Shown in pieces: positions 54,175 through 63,766 of a DNA stretch of 64,000 bases; the first letter of the stretch is position 1; each line of letters opens with the position of its first letter. This stretch comes from Corticium candelabrum. Its lineage: Eukaryota > Porifera > Homoscleromorpha > Homosclerophorida > Plakinidae. Below the pieces are notes generated by a model, which was not told where the DNA came from, searched no databases, and was given only the letters and a program-made list of their open reading frames with translations. A program made the translations under genes and the position numbers. The stretch is from the NCBI RefSeq assembly GCF_963422355.1, contig NC_085102.1, positions 5,493,420 to 5,557,419 on the forward strand, read 5' to 3'.

Positions 54175-56881
54175 ATGTATTACCACCTTTCGCCTTCGTT
54201 ATTCTTTTCCTTTATTGTCTTGTTCCACGTCCTACCGTATGATGCATTCATTCAACAAGACGCATGCGAAGGAGTGGTTCCTAACAATGGACGACGACTC
54301 GCTGCAGCCAAGAACAAATCTCTACCTATAGCCGCTCTCATACCGATATCGAGCGAACCGACGGGAAAGTCAGAAACAGAAGCGTTTTGTTACGCGGTGC
54401 GAGACATCAACGATGATGACAACATTCTTGCCGATCACCGCATTGTTCCTCTCATTTATGACACAAAAGGTGACCCATGGACTGGTTTACAATCGGCAAT
54501 AGATGCAATCAGCAATGGAACCGTTGCAGTAGTCGGACCGGGACTGTCGTCTGTCGCCACAACCGTCTCTCCACTTGCTACTCGCACACACATACCATTC
54601 GTCACTCCGACGGCTCCAGCGGTCGCTCTAGCATTACACGACGTGCATCAGTTTGTTCTCCAGCTCAGTCCGAGTGACAAACTCTTGTCTCGAGCCGTCG
54701 TCCAGCTCGTTAAGCACTTCAAGTGGCAACATGTTGGCATCATTCGTTCTAGTGTCTATTACGGCCGCAACAGATTTGGCAACATCTACACGGTCGCGTC
54801 AGAAAACGGAATCAAGATCGTGCACGTCGCAGAAATACCGTCATCGTCTGTTGCAGATGGCAAGCAGTTGGACATTAGTAGAGTGACTCAAGAGATAAAG
54901 CAGTTGAAATATCTTCAAGCGCGGATTATCGTGGTCGACGTGCTGGATCGCGATCTAGAGGATGTATTCCGCGTTGCTGACAAAGAGGGTATGATCGGAG
55001 AGGGATATGTATGGATTGTAAGCAGCGAATCGCTAGCTAAAGTGTCGAATCCTAAGATGGAAGGAACGTTGGGTGTGAGTACTGCACCGCTGGAGAAAGC
55101 AAAGGAATGGCAGAAAAAGCACAATATCACGTCAGAGGTAAATGTGTATCAGCTCTACACATACGACGCTGTATGGCTTTTAGCAAGAGCACTAGATACC
55201 TTCATTCGGAACGGAGGCAGTCCAGAAACAGTCGCTCTGCAAGATAATGTCAAATATCTAGACCTACCGAAACTGCGTATGCTCAAGAATGGTACCAGTC
55301 TCGTCGAGTGTATTCGCAGCGTTTCGTTTGACGGATTCTCGGGAGAGATCAAGTTCAACCCGAACGGAGAGACAACGAAAACGTTAGACATCGTGAACAT
55401 ACAGGCCAACGGTTCCTTGGAGACGGTCGGTAAATGGAATCCGGATGGACATCAAGTGAGTGACCGTGTCGATATGGATGAGACGAATCCTGTTGTCTGG
55501 CCGGGTGGCTCCAAGACGGTGCCTCTGGATAGAACCTCCAGTCTCGAGCAGACAGTATACGCAATGGTCATGGTTACTGAACCATTTGTTTTCTACAAAG
55601 ACAGCGCCGCAGGAAACGCCAGATTCTCTGGCTATCTCATTGATATCTTCGAGGAGTTACAAAAAAATATTACCTTTGAATATCATCTGGAGAAATGGAA
55701 TGGAACACACGACGAGCTCATGATGTACATTGCCGCATCCAACAACCCATACACTGTAGCAATAGCTGACGTTATCATTACGGGTAATCGCTGGAAAGTC
55801 GTCGATTTTACAACAAGCCTACATTTGGTGTCGTTGGCGATGCTACTAAAGGCACCAGAGGTGGCATCTGCGTCGGGAGTATGGGGGTTCTTAGCGCCGT
55901 TTCATTACAGCGTGTGGCTACTTCTGCTATTCTTCTTCATCTTCAGTGCAATTGTGCTTAAATTAACAGAGGCCTATCGCATACGCCACCAATCTCTCGG
56001 TATGGGAGAATGTTTGTGGATGAGCTTCTCCGTATTTTTCGGTCAGTGTGTGCACGTTAATTTACAGACATTATATCTTTTTCAACGGTACCTTTGCAGG
56101 TACTCACAAAGATGATAACGTTACGTCAATGTTCGGACGAGGTTGGCTAATTGTCACACTCATGACTCTTATGATTATCAACGCTGCCTACACTGCCGTC
56201 CTGACAACATTTCTTCTCTCCAAAGAGATCAAACTGTCGGTCACTGAAGTACAGGATCTCCTCAACGAACAGGTAGGTACAATCAGAGGTACACAGACCT
56301 CTAGATATCTCAGAAACATAGAAGGTTTGCTTCATCTGCAAGAGATGAATTATGATGAGGTTGCCCAATCCGTGGTCAACGGTAGCGTCAAGGCATTCAT
56401 ATCGTCTCGAGTTGCTTTACAATATCTCGCAAATGACAACTGCGACATATATGTACCCAGCACAGACTACGATATACACCAAGAGAACATTGCTTTTGTT
56501 GTTCAGAAAGGGAGCGTCCTCACACGAGCGATGAACGCTAAAATCCAAGAAATGTGGGACAGCAACTACCTCAGCCAACTCTATAAACGCCACTTCGTTT
56601 GGGCTTCACACTGCGACGATCTCGCCACTATCACGGACGTCGACACAATAGATCTCAGTGAAATAGGGGGAATATTTATTGTCCTCCTCGGAGTCACGAT
56701 CTTCGCAGTTGGAGGCCAGATGGTTAAACGCGCAGGCTGGATCCCGGGAACTAAACAGTGGCGTCAAAGAGACCGAGACAAGGCAAACACACAGGATGGA
56801 CAATCAGAAAATCACAAATTGGTACTGAATAAGGACGCTTGCCCCACCCATTCAACTGAAAAGACAACAACAGACGCATGA
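54175..56881 (+). CDS. Ionotropic glutamate receptor-like subunit, iGluR 2
   Basis: Exons 54175-56041 and 56100-56881 join in phase 1 across a 58 bp intron, giving 882 aa. The ATG at 54175 is preferred because the frame further upstream offers only a TTG. Order: signal peptide (SLFFSFIVLFHVLPYDA), amino-terminal domain with VVGPGLSSVATTVSPLA, S1 with IADVIITGNRWKVVDFT (ligand-binding Arg about 539), M1 about 578-598, pore loop SFSVFFGTHKDDN, M3 about 638-662 with AYTAVLTTF, S2, M4 about 813-830, basic cytoplasmic tail of about 50 aa. The S2 position that binds the ligand amino group is Ser (AFISSRVAL), not Asp or Glu, so the agonist may not be glutamate, or binding may be altered. The S2 cysteine pair (NDNCDI, SHCDD) is kept. 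It is CpG-rich and about 97-98% identical to iGluR 3 by eye over most of its length. Confidence 0.93.
56042..56099 (+). other. Intron of iGluR 2, in the pore loop
   Basis: Fifty-eight bases, donor TTCG|GTCAGT, acceptor CCTTTGCAG|GTACTC, phase 1. It is identical base for base to the iGluR 3 intron. Confidence 0.9.
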
Positions 56882-56938
56882 AACATCAATGGCCAAACTG
56901 CTACCTATTTTTATCCATTTTTGAAATACATTAATGAA

Positions 56939-57031
56939 TCTGTCGTATTTGTCGTATTTGTCAATCTGATCAATCTGGTCGTATTTGTCGTATTTGTCGT
57001 AATCAATCTGATCAATCTTGCCGTATTTGTC
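56939..57031. repeat. Minisatellite of GTATTTGTC and AATCTGATC units
   Basis: Imperfect tandem array of gtcgtattt and caatctgat words downstream of iGluR 2. The corresponding place after iGluR 3 lacks the array, so it expanded after the duplication or was lost from the other copy. Confidence 0.85.
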
Positions 57032-57088
57032 AAAGCTTGAAAATTATCCTATTACAGTACTCTATTGTCTGTGAGTAAAAGGACTCAA

Positions 57089-57215
57089 TTACTGAACAGA
57101 TCTAGACGCGTTGAAGGGTGTACCGGTGTCCCATGCATTAGCCCCCCCCCCCCCCGATTAGAAAATTTTTGACTGCAATTATACGTATCGTTCTGGATAC
57201 AGGTGGCACGTAGCT
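57089..57215 (-). pseudogene. Relic of the 3' end of the filamin-repeat gene
   Basis: This 127 bp stretch aligns with 60548-60642, the last codons of the filamin-repeat gene. Shared words include the stop-codon region (ttactgaacag versus ttactggacag), gattagaaaattt, and ggtggcacgtagct. It has indels and a C14 tract (57142-57155), so it cannot encode the repeat. The homology stops abruptly after gtagct, which marks the edge of the duplicated unit. Confidence 0.8.
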
Positions 57216-57594
57216 GATTTGTGTTATTTGTAGATATGCTTCCCACAGCCATACCAAATTAATTAATTAAGCTGGCAGTAATTATCTTTAAGTCAGGGGT
57301 CGCATATAATGGGAAGCCTAGATTCACTATCTATGGGGTTTGGTATATAATTCTCTTTAAGCATAAGGGTAGCTTGGAACCTTGTATGGGGCCAAGGGAG
57401 CCAAAGTGACCATGCCAAAAAACCATGCTCCCAGTAATTTTCCTGCCTCGATCAATCACTGCATTACTTCCAAATGCAAAAAACGTAAGAATGCAATAAA
57501 ACGTAATTCTCTTCCATTAGATGTAATGTTTTGCCTTCAACTTCTTGTCGAGTTTCAGCTCCTCCATGCACGTGAAGTTGCAATGCATAGCGAC

Positions 57595-57626
57595 CTGCAC
57601 GCGAGCCCACGTGCAACTATATATAG
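57595..57626 (+). promoter_or_regulatory. Promoter-proximal region of iGluR 3: E-box element and TATA box
   Basis: 57595-57615 is identical to 54121-54141 before iGluR 2 and contains CACGTG. Directly after it iGluR 3 has TATATATAG (57618-57626), 39 bp before the ATG, in a segment that iGluR 2 lacks. The two paralogues may therefore differ in promoter type. Confidence 0.4.
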
Positions 57627-57664
57627 TCTAATTACAGTTGTTGGTATCCAAGAATACGTTACGA

Positions 57665-60320
57665 ATGTATTCCCACCTTTCGCCTTCGTTATTCTTTTCC
57701 TTTATTGTCTTGTTCCACGTCCTACCGTATGATGCATTCATTCAACAAGACGCATGCGAAGGAGTGGTTCCTAGCAATGGACGACGACTCGCTGCAGCCA
57801 AGAACAAATCTCTACCTATAGCCGCTCTCATACCGATATCGAGCGAACGGACGGGAAAGTCAGAAACAGAAGCGTTTTGTTACGCGGTGCGAGACATCAA
57901 CGATGATGACAACATTCTTGCCGATCACCGCATTGTTCCTCTCATTTATGACACAAAAGGTGACCCATGGACTGGTTTACAATCGGCAATAGATGCAATC
58001 AGCAATGGAACCGTTGCAATAGTCGGACCGGGACTGTCGTCTGTCGCCACAACCGTCTCTCCACTTGCTACTCGCACACACATACCATTCGTCACTCCGA
58101 CGGCTCCAGCGGTCGCTCTAGCATTACACGACGTGCATCAGTTTGTTCTCCAGCTCAGTCCGAGTGACAAACTCTTGTCTCGAGCCGTCGTCCAGCTCGT
58201 TAAGCACTTCAAGTGGCAACATGTTGGCATCATTCGTTCTAGTGTCTATTACGGCCGCAACAGATTTGGCAACATCTACACGGTCGCGTCAGAAAACGGA
58301 ATCAAGATCGTGCACGTCGCAGAAATACCGTCATCGTCTGTTGCAGATGGCAAGCAGTTGGACATTAGTAGAGTGACTCAAGAGATAAAGCAGTTGAAAT
58401 ATCTTCAAGCGCGGATTATCGTGGTCGACGTGCTGGATCGCGATCTAGAGGATGTATTCCGCGTTGCTGACAAAGAGGGTATGATCGGAGAGGGATATGT
58501 ATGGATTGTAAGCAGCGAATCGCTAGCTAAAGTGTCGAATCCTAAGATGGAAGGAACGTTGGGTGTGAGTACTGCACCCCCGGAGAAAGCAAAGGAATGG
58601 CAGAAAAAGCACAATATCACGTCAGAGGTAAATGTGTATCAGCTCTACACATACGACGCTGTATGGCTTTTAGCAAGAGCACTAGATACCTTCATTCGGA
58701 ACGGAGGCAGTCCAGAAACAGTCGCTCTGCAAGATGATGTCGAAGATCTAGACCTACCGAAACTGCGTATGCTCAAGAATGGTACAAGTCTCGTCGAGTT
58801 TATTCGCAGGGTTTCGTTTGACGGATTCTCGGGAGAGATCAAGTACAACCCGAGCGGAGAGACAACGAAAACGTTAGACATCGTGAACATACAGGCCAAC
58901 GGTTCCTTGGAGACGGTCGGTAAATGGAATTCAAATGACGGTATCGATATGGATGAGACGAATCCTGTTGTCTGGTCGAGTGGCTCCAAGACCGTACCTC
59001 TGGACAGAACCTCCAGTCTCGAGCAGACAGTCTACGCAATGGTCATGGTTACTGAACCATTTGTTTTCTACAAAGACAGCGTCGCAGCAAACGCCAGATT
59101 CTCTGGCTATCTCATTGATGTCTTAGAGCAGTTGCAAAACGACCTTGGCTTCGAATATCATCTGGAGAAATGGAATGGAACCCACGACGAGCTTGTGATG
59201 TACATCGCCGCATCCAACAACCCATACACTGTAGCAATAGCTGACGTTATCATTACGAGTGATCGCTGGAAAGTCGTCGATTTTACAACAAGCCTACATT
59301 TGGTGTCGTTGGCGATGCTACTGAAGGCACCAGAGGTGGCATCTACGTCGGGAATATGGGGGTTCTTGGCGCCGTTTCATTACAGCGTGTGGCTACTTCT
59401 GCTTTTCTTTTTCATTTTCAGTGCAATTGTGCTCAGAATAACAGAGGCCTATCGCATACCCCACCAATCACTCGGTATGGGAGAATGTTTGTGGATGAGC
59501 TTCTCCGTATTTTTCGGTCAGTGTGTGCACGTTAATTTACAGACATTATATCTTTTTCAACGGTACCTTTGCAGGTACTCACAAAGATGATAACGTTACG
59601 TCAATGTTCGGACGAGGTTGGCTAATTGTCACACTCATGACTCTTATGATTATCAACGCTGCCTACACTGCCGTCCTGACAACATTTCTTCTCTCCAAAG
59701 AGATCAAACTGTCGGTCACTGAAGTACAGGATCTCCTCGACGAACAGATAGGTACAATCAGAGGTACACAGACCACTACATATCTCAGAAACATAGAAGG
59801 TTTACTTCATCTGCAAGAGATGAATTATGATGAGGCTGTCGAATCTGTGGTCAACGGTAGCGTCAAGGCATTCATATCGTCTCGAGTTGCTTTACAATAT
59901 CTCGCAAAAGACAACTGCGACATATATGTACCCAGCACAGACTACGATATACACCAAGAGAACATTGCTCTTGTTGTTCAGAAAGGGAGCGTCCTCACAC
60001 CAGCGATCAACACTAAAATCCAAGAAATGTGGGACAGCAACTACCTCAGCCAACTCTATAAACGCCACTCCGTTTGGACTTCACGCTGCGACGACTTCGC
60101 CACTATTACGGACGTCGACACAATTGATCTCAATGAAGTAGGGGGAATATTTATTGTCCTCCTTGGAGTCACGATCTTTGCAGTTGGAGGCCAGATGGTT
60201 AAACGCGCAGGCTGGATCCCGGGAACTAAACAGTGGCGTCAAAGAGACCGAGACAAGGCAAACACACAGGAAGGACAATCAGAAATTCATGAATTGGCAT
60301 ACACACAAGATGGACAATAG
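57665..60320 (+). CDS. Ionotropic glutamate receptor-like subunit, iGluR 3
   Basis: Exons 57665-59516 and 59575-60320 join in phase 1 across a 58 bp intron, giving 865 aa. The layout is the same as iGluR 2: signal peptide, amino-terminal domain, S1 with VIITSDRWKVVDFT, M1, pore loop SVFFGTHKDDN, M3 with AYTAVLTTF, S2 with AFISSRVAL (Ser at the usual Asp/Glu position), M4, basic tail. Differences from iGluR 2 cluster in the linker before S1 (six residues shorter, NSNDGIDM) and in a helix of S1 (VLEQLQNDLGF versus IFEELQKNITF). The tail is odd. A 39 bp in-frame tandem duplication is followed by a TAG at 60318 where iGluR 2 continues. Beyond that TAG, 25 more codons remain open and homologous to the iGluR 2 tail before a TGA at 60396-60398, so this is a recent tail truncation. 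Confidence 0.93.
59517..59574 (+). other. Intron of iGluR 3, in the pore loop
   Basis: Fifty-eight bases, phase 1, same splice sites and same sequence as the iGluR 2 intron. Confidence 0.9.
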
Positions 60321-60547
60321 GAAAACCAAGAACTGGCATCCAACGAGGACGCGCTCGACCCAACCCATGCAACTCAAAAGACAACAGCATATGCATGAAA
60401 CTTCAGTAACAAATTGCTACTTATTTTCTACCCATTTTCTTGAAATACCTTACAACAATGCATTAATTTAAAAAAACACAATTTTATCAACCTTGTATTT
60501 GCCAAAGCTTGAAAATTATGCTATCACTACTGTCTGTGGGTAAGGAC

Positions 60548-62167
60548 TTACTGGACAGACACGGTGAAGGGTGAGCCACTAATGTCCTGATTAGAAAATT
60601 TGACCGCAATTACGTATTCTCCTGGAACAGGTGGCACGTAGCTCACAACAGTCTGTCCGTTGTCATGTTTTCCTAATTGAATAGGAGCTTCTTCAGGACC
60701 TTGGATTTCGACACTTAAAGTGCCAGCACCTGCATCAGCCAAATCAACGTAAAATGTGCTTGAGGCACTGGGTCGTCCTGCCCTGAGTCCACCTCCATGA
60801 ACTTTGACTTTGTTGGGAAAGCTGTATGGTCCTCGATGGTTGGGGTCTTCACTGACGATGACAGTGAATGGTGATCCTGGTATGTGCACTTCATTAAACA
60901 GAAGAACTAGCTCATACGTACCAGGCGCTTTAGTCGTATACTGAAAGCCAGATCCTTTCTCAACTTCAACCAAATCAGTTTTAGAAGGGCCAGTCATTCG
61001 AATATGAAGCTTTCCTCCCCCACCAGCCTCGCGACAATTAACATAGAATGTTGTTGGCTTTAGGGCAACACTTTTATACAAGCCATCACCATACGCTTTG
61101 CATTTTGAAGGATCTCCACCACTACCCACACCAATCTGAACAGCAGCTCCTCCTTGATTACGATTCAAATTGGCAGATGGTTGCTGTTGATTCAATTCTT
61201 CTACAAGAACAGAATCAGCATGTTCTGTTGATAGAATATGCAAGTGGAAAGATATACAAGAGAGCTCACAGACAAGCAAATAAATGGGTAAAGGAGCAGA
61301 CACGTAATCAGGCACAATGGCTCACAACCGGACATGCAAAAGGCAAATAAAAACATGCACAGAAGCAGACACAAATTTACAAACAGACAATTAAATAGAT
61401 CCAACACAACACACGACTCCAAGTACTGTACAATGAGAACTACAAACAACTTACGTTCAGTTTCACTGATGTGTATGAGGAATGGACTTCCAGGAATATC
61501 TTTGTCTGAAAACGCTATCTTCAATGTGTATTCTCCAGCTACTTTAGGTACAAACTGGTACTCATACCCCGACGAGCTGTCACTTCTAGTCAACTCAGTC
61601 TTTGATGGTCCAGTCAATGCCAGTGCCAGTTTTCCCTGCCCAGCATCCTTAACATCAACAGAGAATAGGCATGCCTTGCCAACAATTCCACCCTTCATAC
61701 CAGGCCCAGTAGCAGAGCACTTCAAATGGTTTCCGACTGGTTTGTACTCTGGATTACTCTTCACCTAATCATATAACAAAAAACAAGAATGATACACACT
61801 GAGTTGACATTAGTAACAGACAAGACATGATAGACACCACAAATAATCTATTAGCCACGTCTGGGTTATATCACAAAACACTGACCTGTACTGTAAACGG
61901 ACTACTTGGGACATGGTCATTGTCACATAACACAGTGAGAATATACTCTCCTGGTTCAGAAGGAAAGTAGTCAACAGTGTAGCCATTTGGAATAGGTCTG
62001 CTGCTGATCACTGCCTTGGATGGTCCTCGAATATGCATGGAAAGCTCACTACCACCTGCTGGCTGCATTTCTCTAACAGGCATCTCCACATTGAACTCAC
62101 AATGAGTTCCCTGAAGTCCACCCTCAAGTCCAGCACCACTCAACTTGCACAAAGAAGCAGTACTCAT
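60548..62167 (-). CDS. Filamin-type Ig repeat protein without a visible actin-binding domain
   Basis: Three exons (62167-61886, 61764-61455, 61200-60548) joined at CAG|GTCAGT/GATTAG and GAAC|GTAAGT/TTGTAG give about 414 aa in frame. Four filamin/ABP280 repeats are visible. Repeat 1 has CKLSGAGLEGG, PSEPGEYILTV and PSSPFTVQV. Repeat 2 has CSATGPG, PKVAGEYTLKI and GSPFLIHI. A Gln/Asn/Gly-rich linker (QELNQQQPSANLNRNQGG) follows, then repeat 3 (CKAYGDGL, APGTYEL, GSPFTVIV) and repeat 4 (KVHGGGL, VPGEYVIAV, GSPFTVSVQ, stop). No calponin-homology domain lies upstream in the window, so this is a short filamin-like scaffold, or the 3' part of a longer gene. The ATG at 62167 lies just after a splice acceptor. 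An alternative start is a tiny exon at 63159-63139 that would splice in frame. It is convergent with iGluR 3, with 227 bp between stop codons. Confidence 0.85.
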
Positions 62168-62173
62168 AATGAG

Positions 62174-62276
62174 CTGTTACCTGCATTCACAAAACAATCA
62201 GGATGAGCACTGCAGCACTGCTTGTAGGTATACAGGTGCACAACATTAACCACTCAAATAAACATAACTTTTATGC

Positions 62277-62346
<70 letters not shown>

Positions 62347-63138
62347 AGACACACGCAATACTGTAACCTGTCCTGCAGCTACAAAATACCATAAATCAGT
62401 AACAACCATTCCTGCACTCTTAGTTGATTATTATGACACTTTACAATTTCATGTAACATGATTAAAGGATAATTTCCAATGTGGAGAATCACACAAGGCT
62501 ATTTAGAAAAAAACATAACCAACCTCCTGGTGCATAAAAATATCCAAACAGTCAAATGGACACTGGCACCCATACATATAGGACACACCCACTACACATT
62601 TTACAACTACTTTCACAAGAAACGGTAAATCTATGCCCCAAGGTCTACCAATAGTTTTGCTGAGTTTGAGGGTAAATTCACACATCTAAGTCAGCACAAG
62701 CGACCACCCTGTCAGCATGCATGAAGGTATACGTATGCACGCACTTCCCATCTACTCAATTAGACTTGCAAGGACCTTGCATGTCATTCGGTTACTCTAC
62801 CACTAGACGACAGCAATAGCCATAGCCATACTCAAACCCTTGCAGCTAACAGCAACGACCAACGACAAACGACAAACGACCGGGAAGCAACAGATCACAA
62901 GCCCAAATTGAGCGATTTGAGAAAGAGCGTCAAGGAACACCTGCTGCAAATACAGACGACAAACAGCAATCAGCATATTTGCGTGTCTATAGCGGTCTCC
63001 TCCACTGTGAACGCGCATCTCATCTTGACGCATGTGGAACAGATTGTGTGAGAACAGAGAGATGTCGTCGCTCGATGTCTGGTTCCCAGCGCCGCCACCC
63101 AACCGCTCGTTTACGAACCTAGCTAAACATGCACTCAC
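62174..63138. other. Upstream region or first intron of the filamin-repeat gene
   Basis: No supported coding gene. It contains a long (CA)n tract at 62279-62345. A CpG-richer portion from about 62,930 to 63,260 has an open minus-strand frame of 118 codons (62803-63159) without recognisable domains. Confidence 0.5.
62279..62345. repeat. (CA)33 microsatellite
   Basis: Sixty-seven bases of uninterrupted CA in the intron or upstream region of the filamin-repeat gene. The His/Thr frames translated from it are artefacts. Confidence 0.95.
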
Positions 63139-63159
63139 CACTGCGGTAGATAGAGCCAT
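63139..63159 (-). other. Possible first coding exon of the filamin-repeat gene
   Basis: ATG GCT CTA TCT ACC GCA GTG is followed by a strong donor GTGAGT at 63138 and preceded by an in-frame TAA. Joined to an acceptor at 62174 (GTAACAG|CTCATT) it reads MALSTAV-LIMSTASLCKLSG in frame, for a total of about 423 aa. Without transcripts it could equally be 5' untranslated or part of the unidentified 118-codon frame. Confidence 0.25.
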
Positions 63160-63259
63160 CCGAGCGCAGCCTTACAATGGCCAGAGGCCTCGGCATTCGA
63201 TCTCGACGTGCCAGGAATTCAAAGTATCGCGCAGCTGCAGCAAGATACCGGCCCCCACG

Positions 63260-63560
63260 CACGGAATCGCATGCTAGATACGTCTGCTATTTGTGTGTGG
63301 TGTGCGTGTGTTCAAACCTGTCGTCCAAGACAAATATTCGTTCAACTGGCACACACAATCCACTCTAGCTGCTCTTCATAAATGAAAAAGACGTCAGGTG
63401 TAGGGCGGTTCCACATGCAAACGTTCACTTCCGGTTTAGAGAATAGTAGGCTAGCGCACGTGACCCCAACCCTGTTGTGTCTGCCTTTCATAGCGTAGTG
63501 AGTTTCTAGTCTCGTTTTGGGAGTCGTGTAGTGGCCAAACGATTTCAACAGTCTTTCTGG
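63260..63560. promoter_or_regulatory. Promoter-like block upstream of the filamin-repeat gene
   Basis: CpG-containing stretch with ACTTCCGG (63427 on, ETS-like) and GCGCACGTGACC (63453 on, E-box). The same two motif types occur in the block between the giant gene and iGluR 1. It would lie between the leftward filamin-repeat gene and a possible rightward exon at 63629. Confidence 0.3.
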
Positions 63561-63628
63561 CCGTGTATCACACAGATCTACGATCGATGTGTAGGCTTTG
63601 CGTTGCTAGCGTGCTGTGTCGGCCTCGA

Positions 63629-63724
63629 ATGCCCCGACCAATTGTGCAATTTGTATGCGCGAAAACTTTGGACCTCGAGGAATCTGTGTCTAGTAAAATG
63701 ACGTGTGTGCGGAGTCAGCTGAAA
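63629..63724 (+). CDS. Possible first exon of an unidentified rightward gene
   Basis: From ATG at 63629 (MPRPIVQFVCAK...) 32 codons run to a good donor, AAA|GTAAGA, in phase 0. I do not recognise the product; a loose resemblance to the start of ubiquitin-like proteins is too weak to name it. It would run through the minus-strand receptor fragment at 63767-64000, as a nested or overlapping gene. This is a weak call based on the start codon, donor and preceding promoter-like sequence. Confidence 0.25.
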
Positions 63725-63766
63725 GTAAGAAGAGCATTTGTATATAAATTTCTAGTTGTAAATAAC

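Larger units (their letters stand above)
56882..57664. other. Spacer between iGluR 2 and iGluR 3 containing the duplication junction
   Basis: Contains a small minisatellite (56939-57031), a degraded copy of the end of the filamin-repeat gene (57089-57215), a C14 tract, and then from about 57,233 the left flank of the second duplicated unit. The junction lies about 57,216-57,235. A TATATATAG box at 57618-57626 precedes the iGluR 3 start. No intact gene is seen. Confidence 0.6.

Noticed and set aside
57142..57155. C14 tract as a functional element
   Set aside because: It lies inside a decayed pseudogene fragment and is most simply a homopolymer expansion.
57382..57732. Plus-strand frame of 116 codons overlapping the iGluR 3 start
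   Set aside because: It overlaps the true signal peptide in another frame and its sequence is in the diverged flank of the duplication; no recognisable product.
62803..63159. Minus-strand 118-codon frame upstream of the filamin-repeat gene
   Set aside because: It has an ATG and an upstream stop, but the second half is hydrophobic low-information sequence from repeated cgttt/cgacc words. A strong donor after seven codons makes a short exon more likely. Not listed as a gene.
63629..63724. Naming the possible rightward exon as a ubiquitin-like/ribosomal fusion
   Set aside because: Only a few hydrophobic positions match; 32 residues are too few to name a family.
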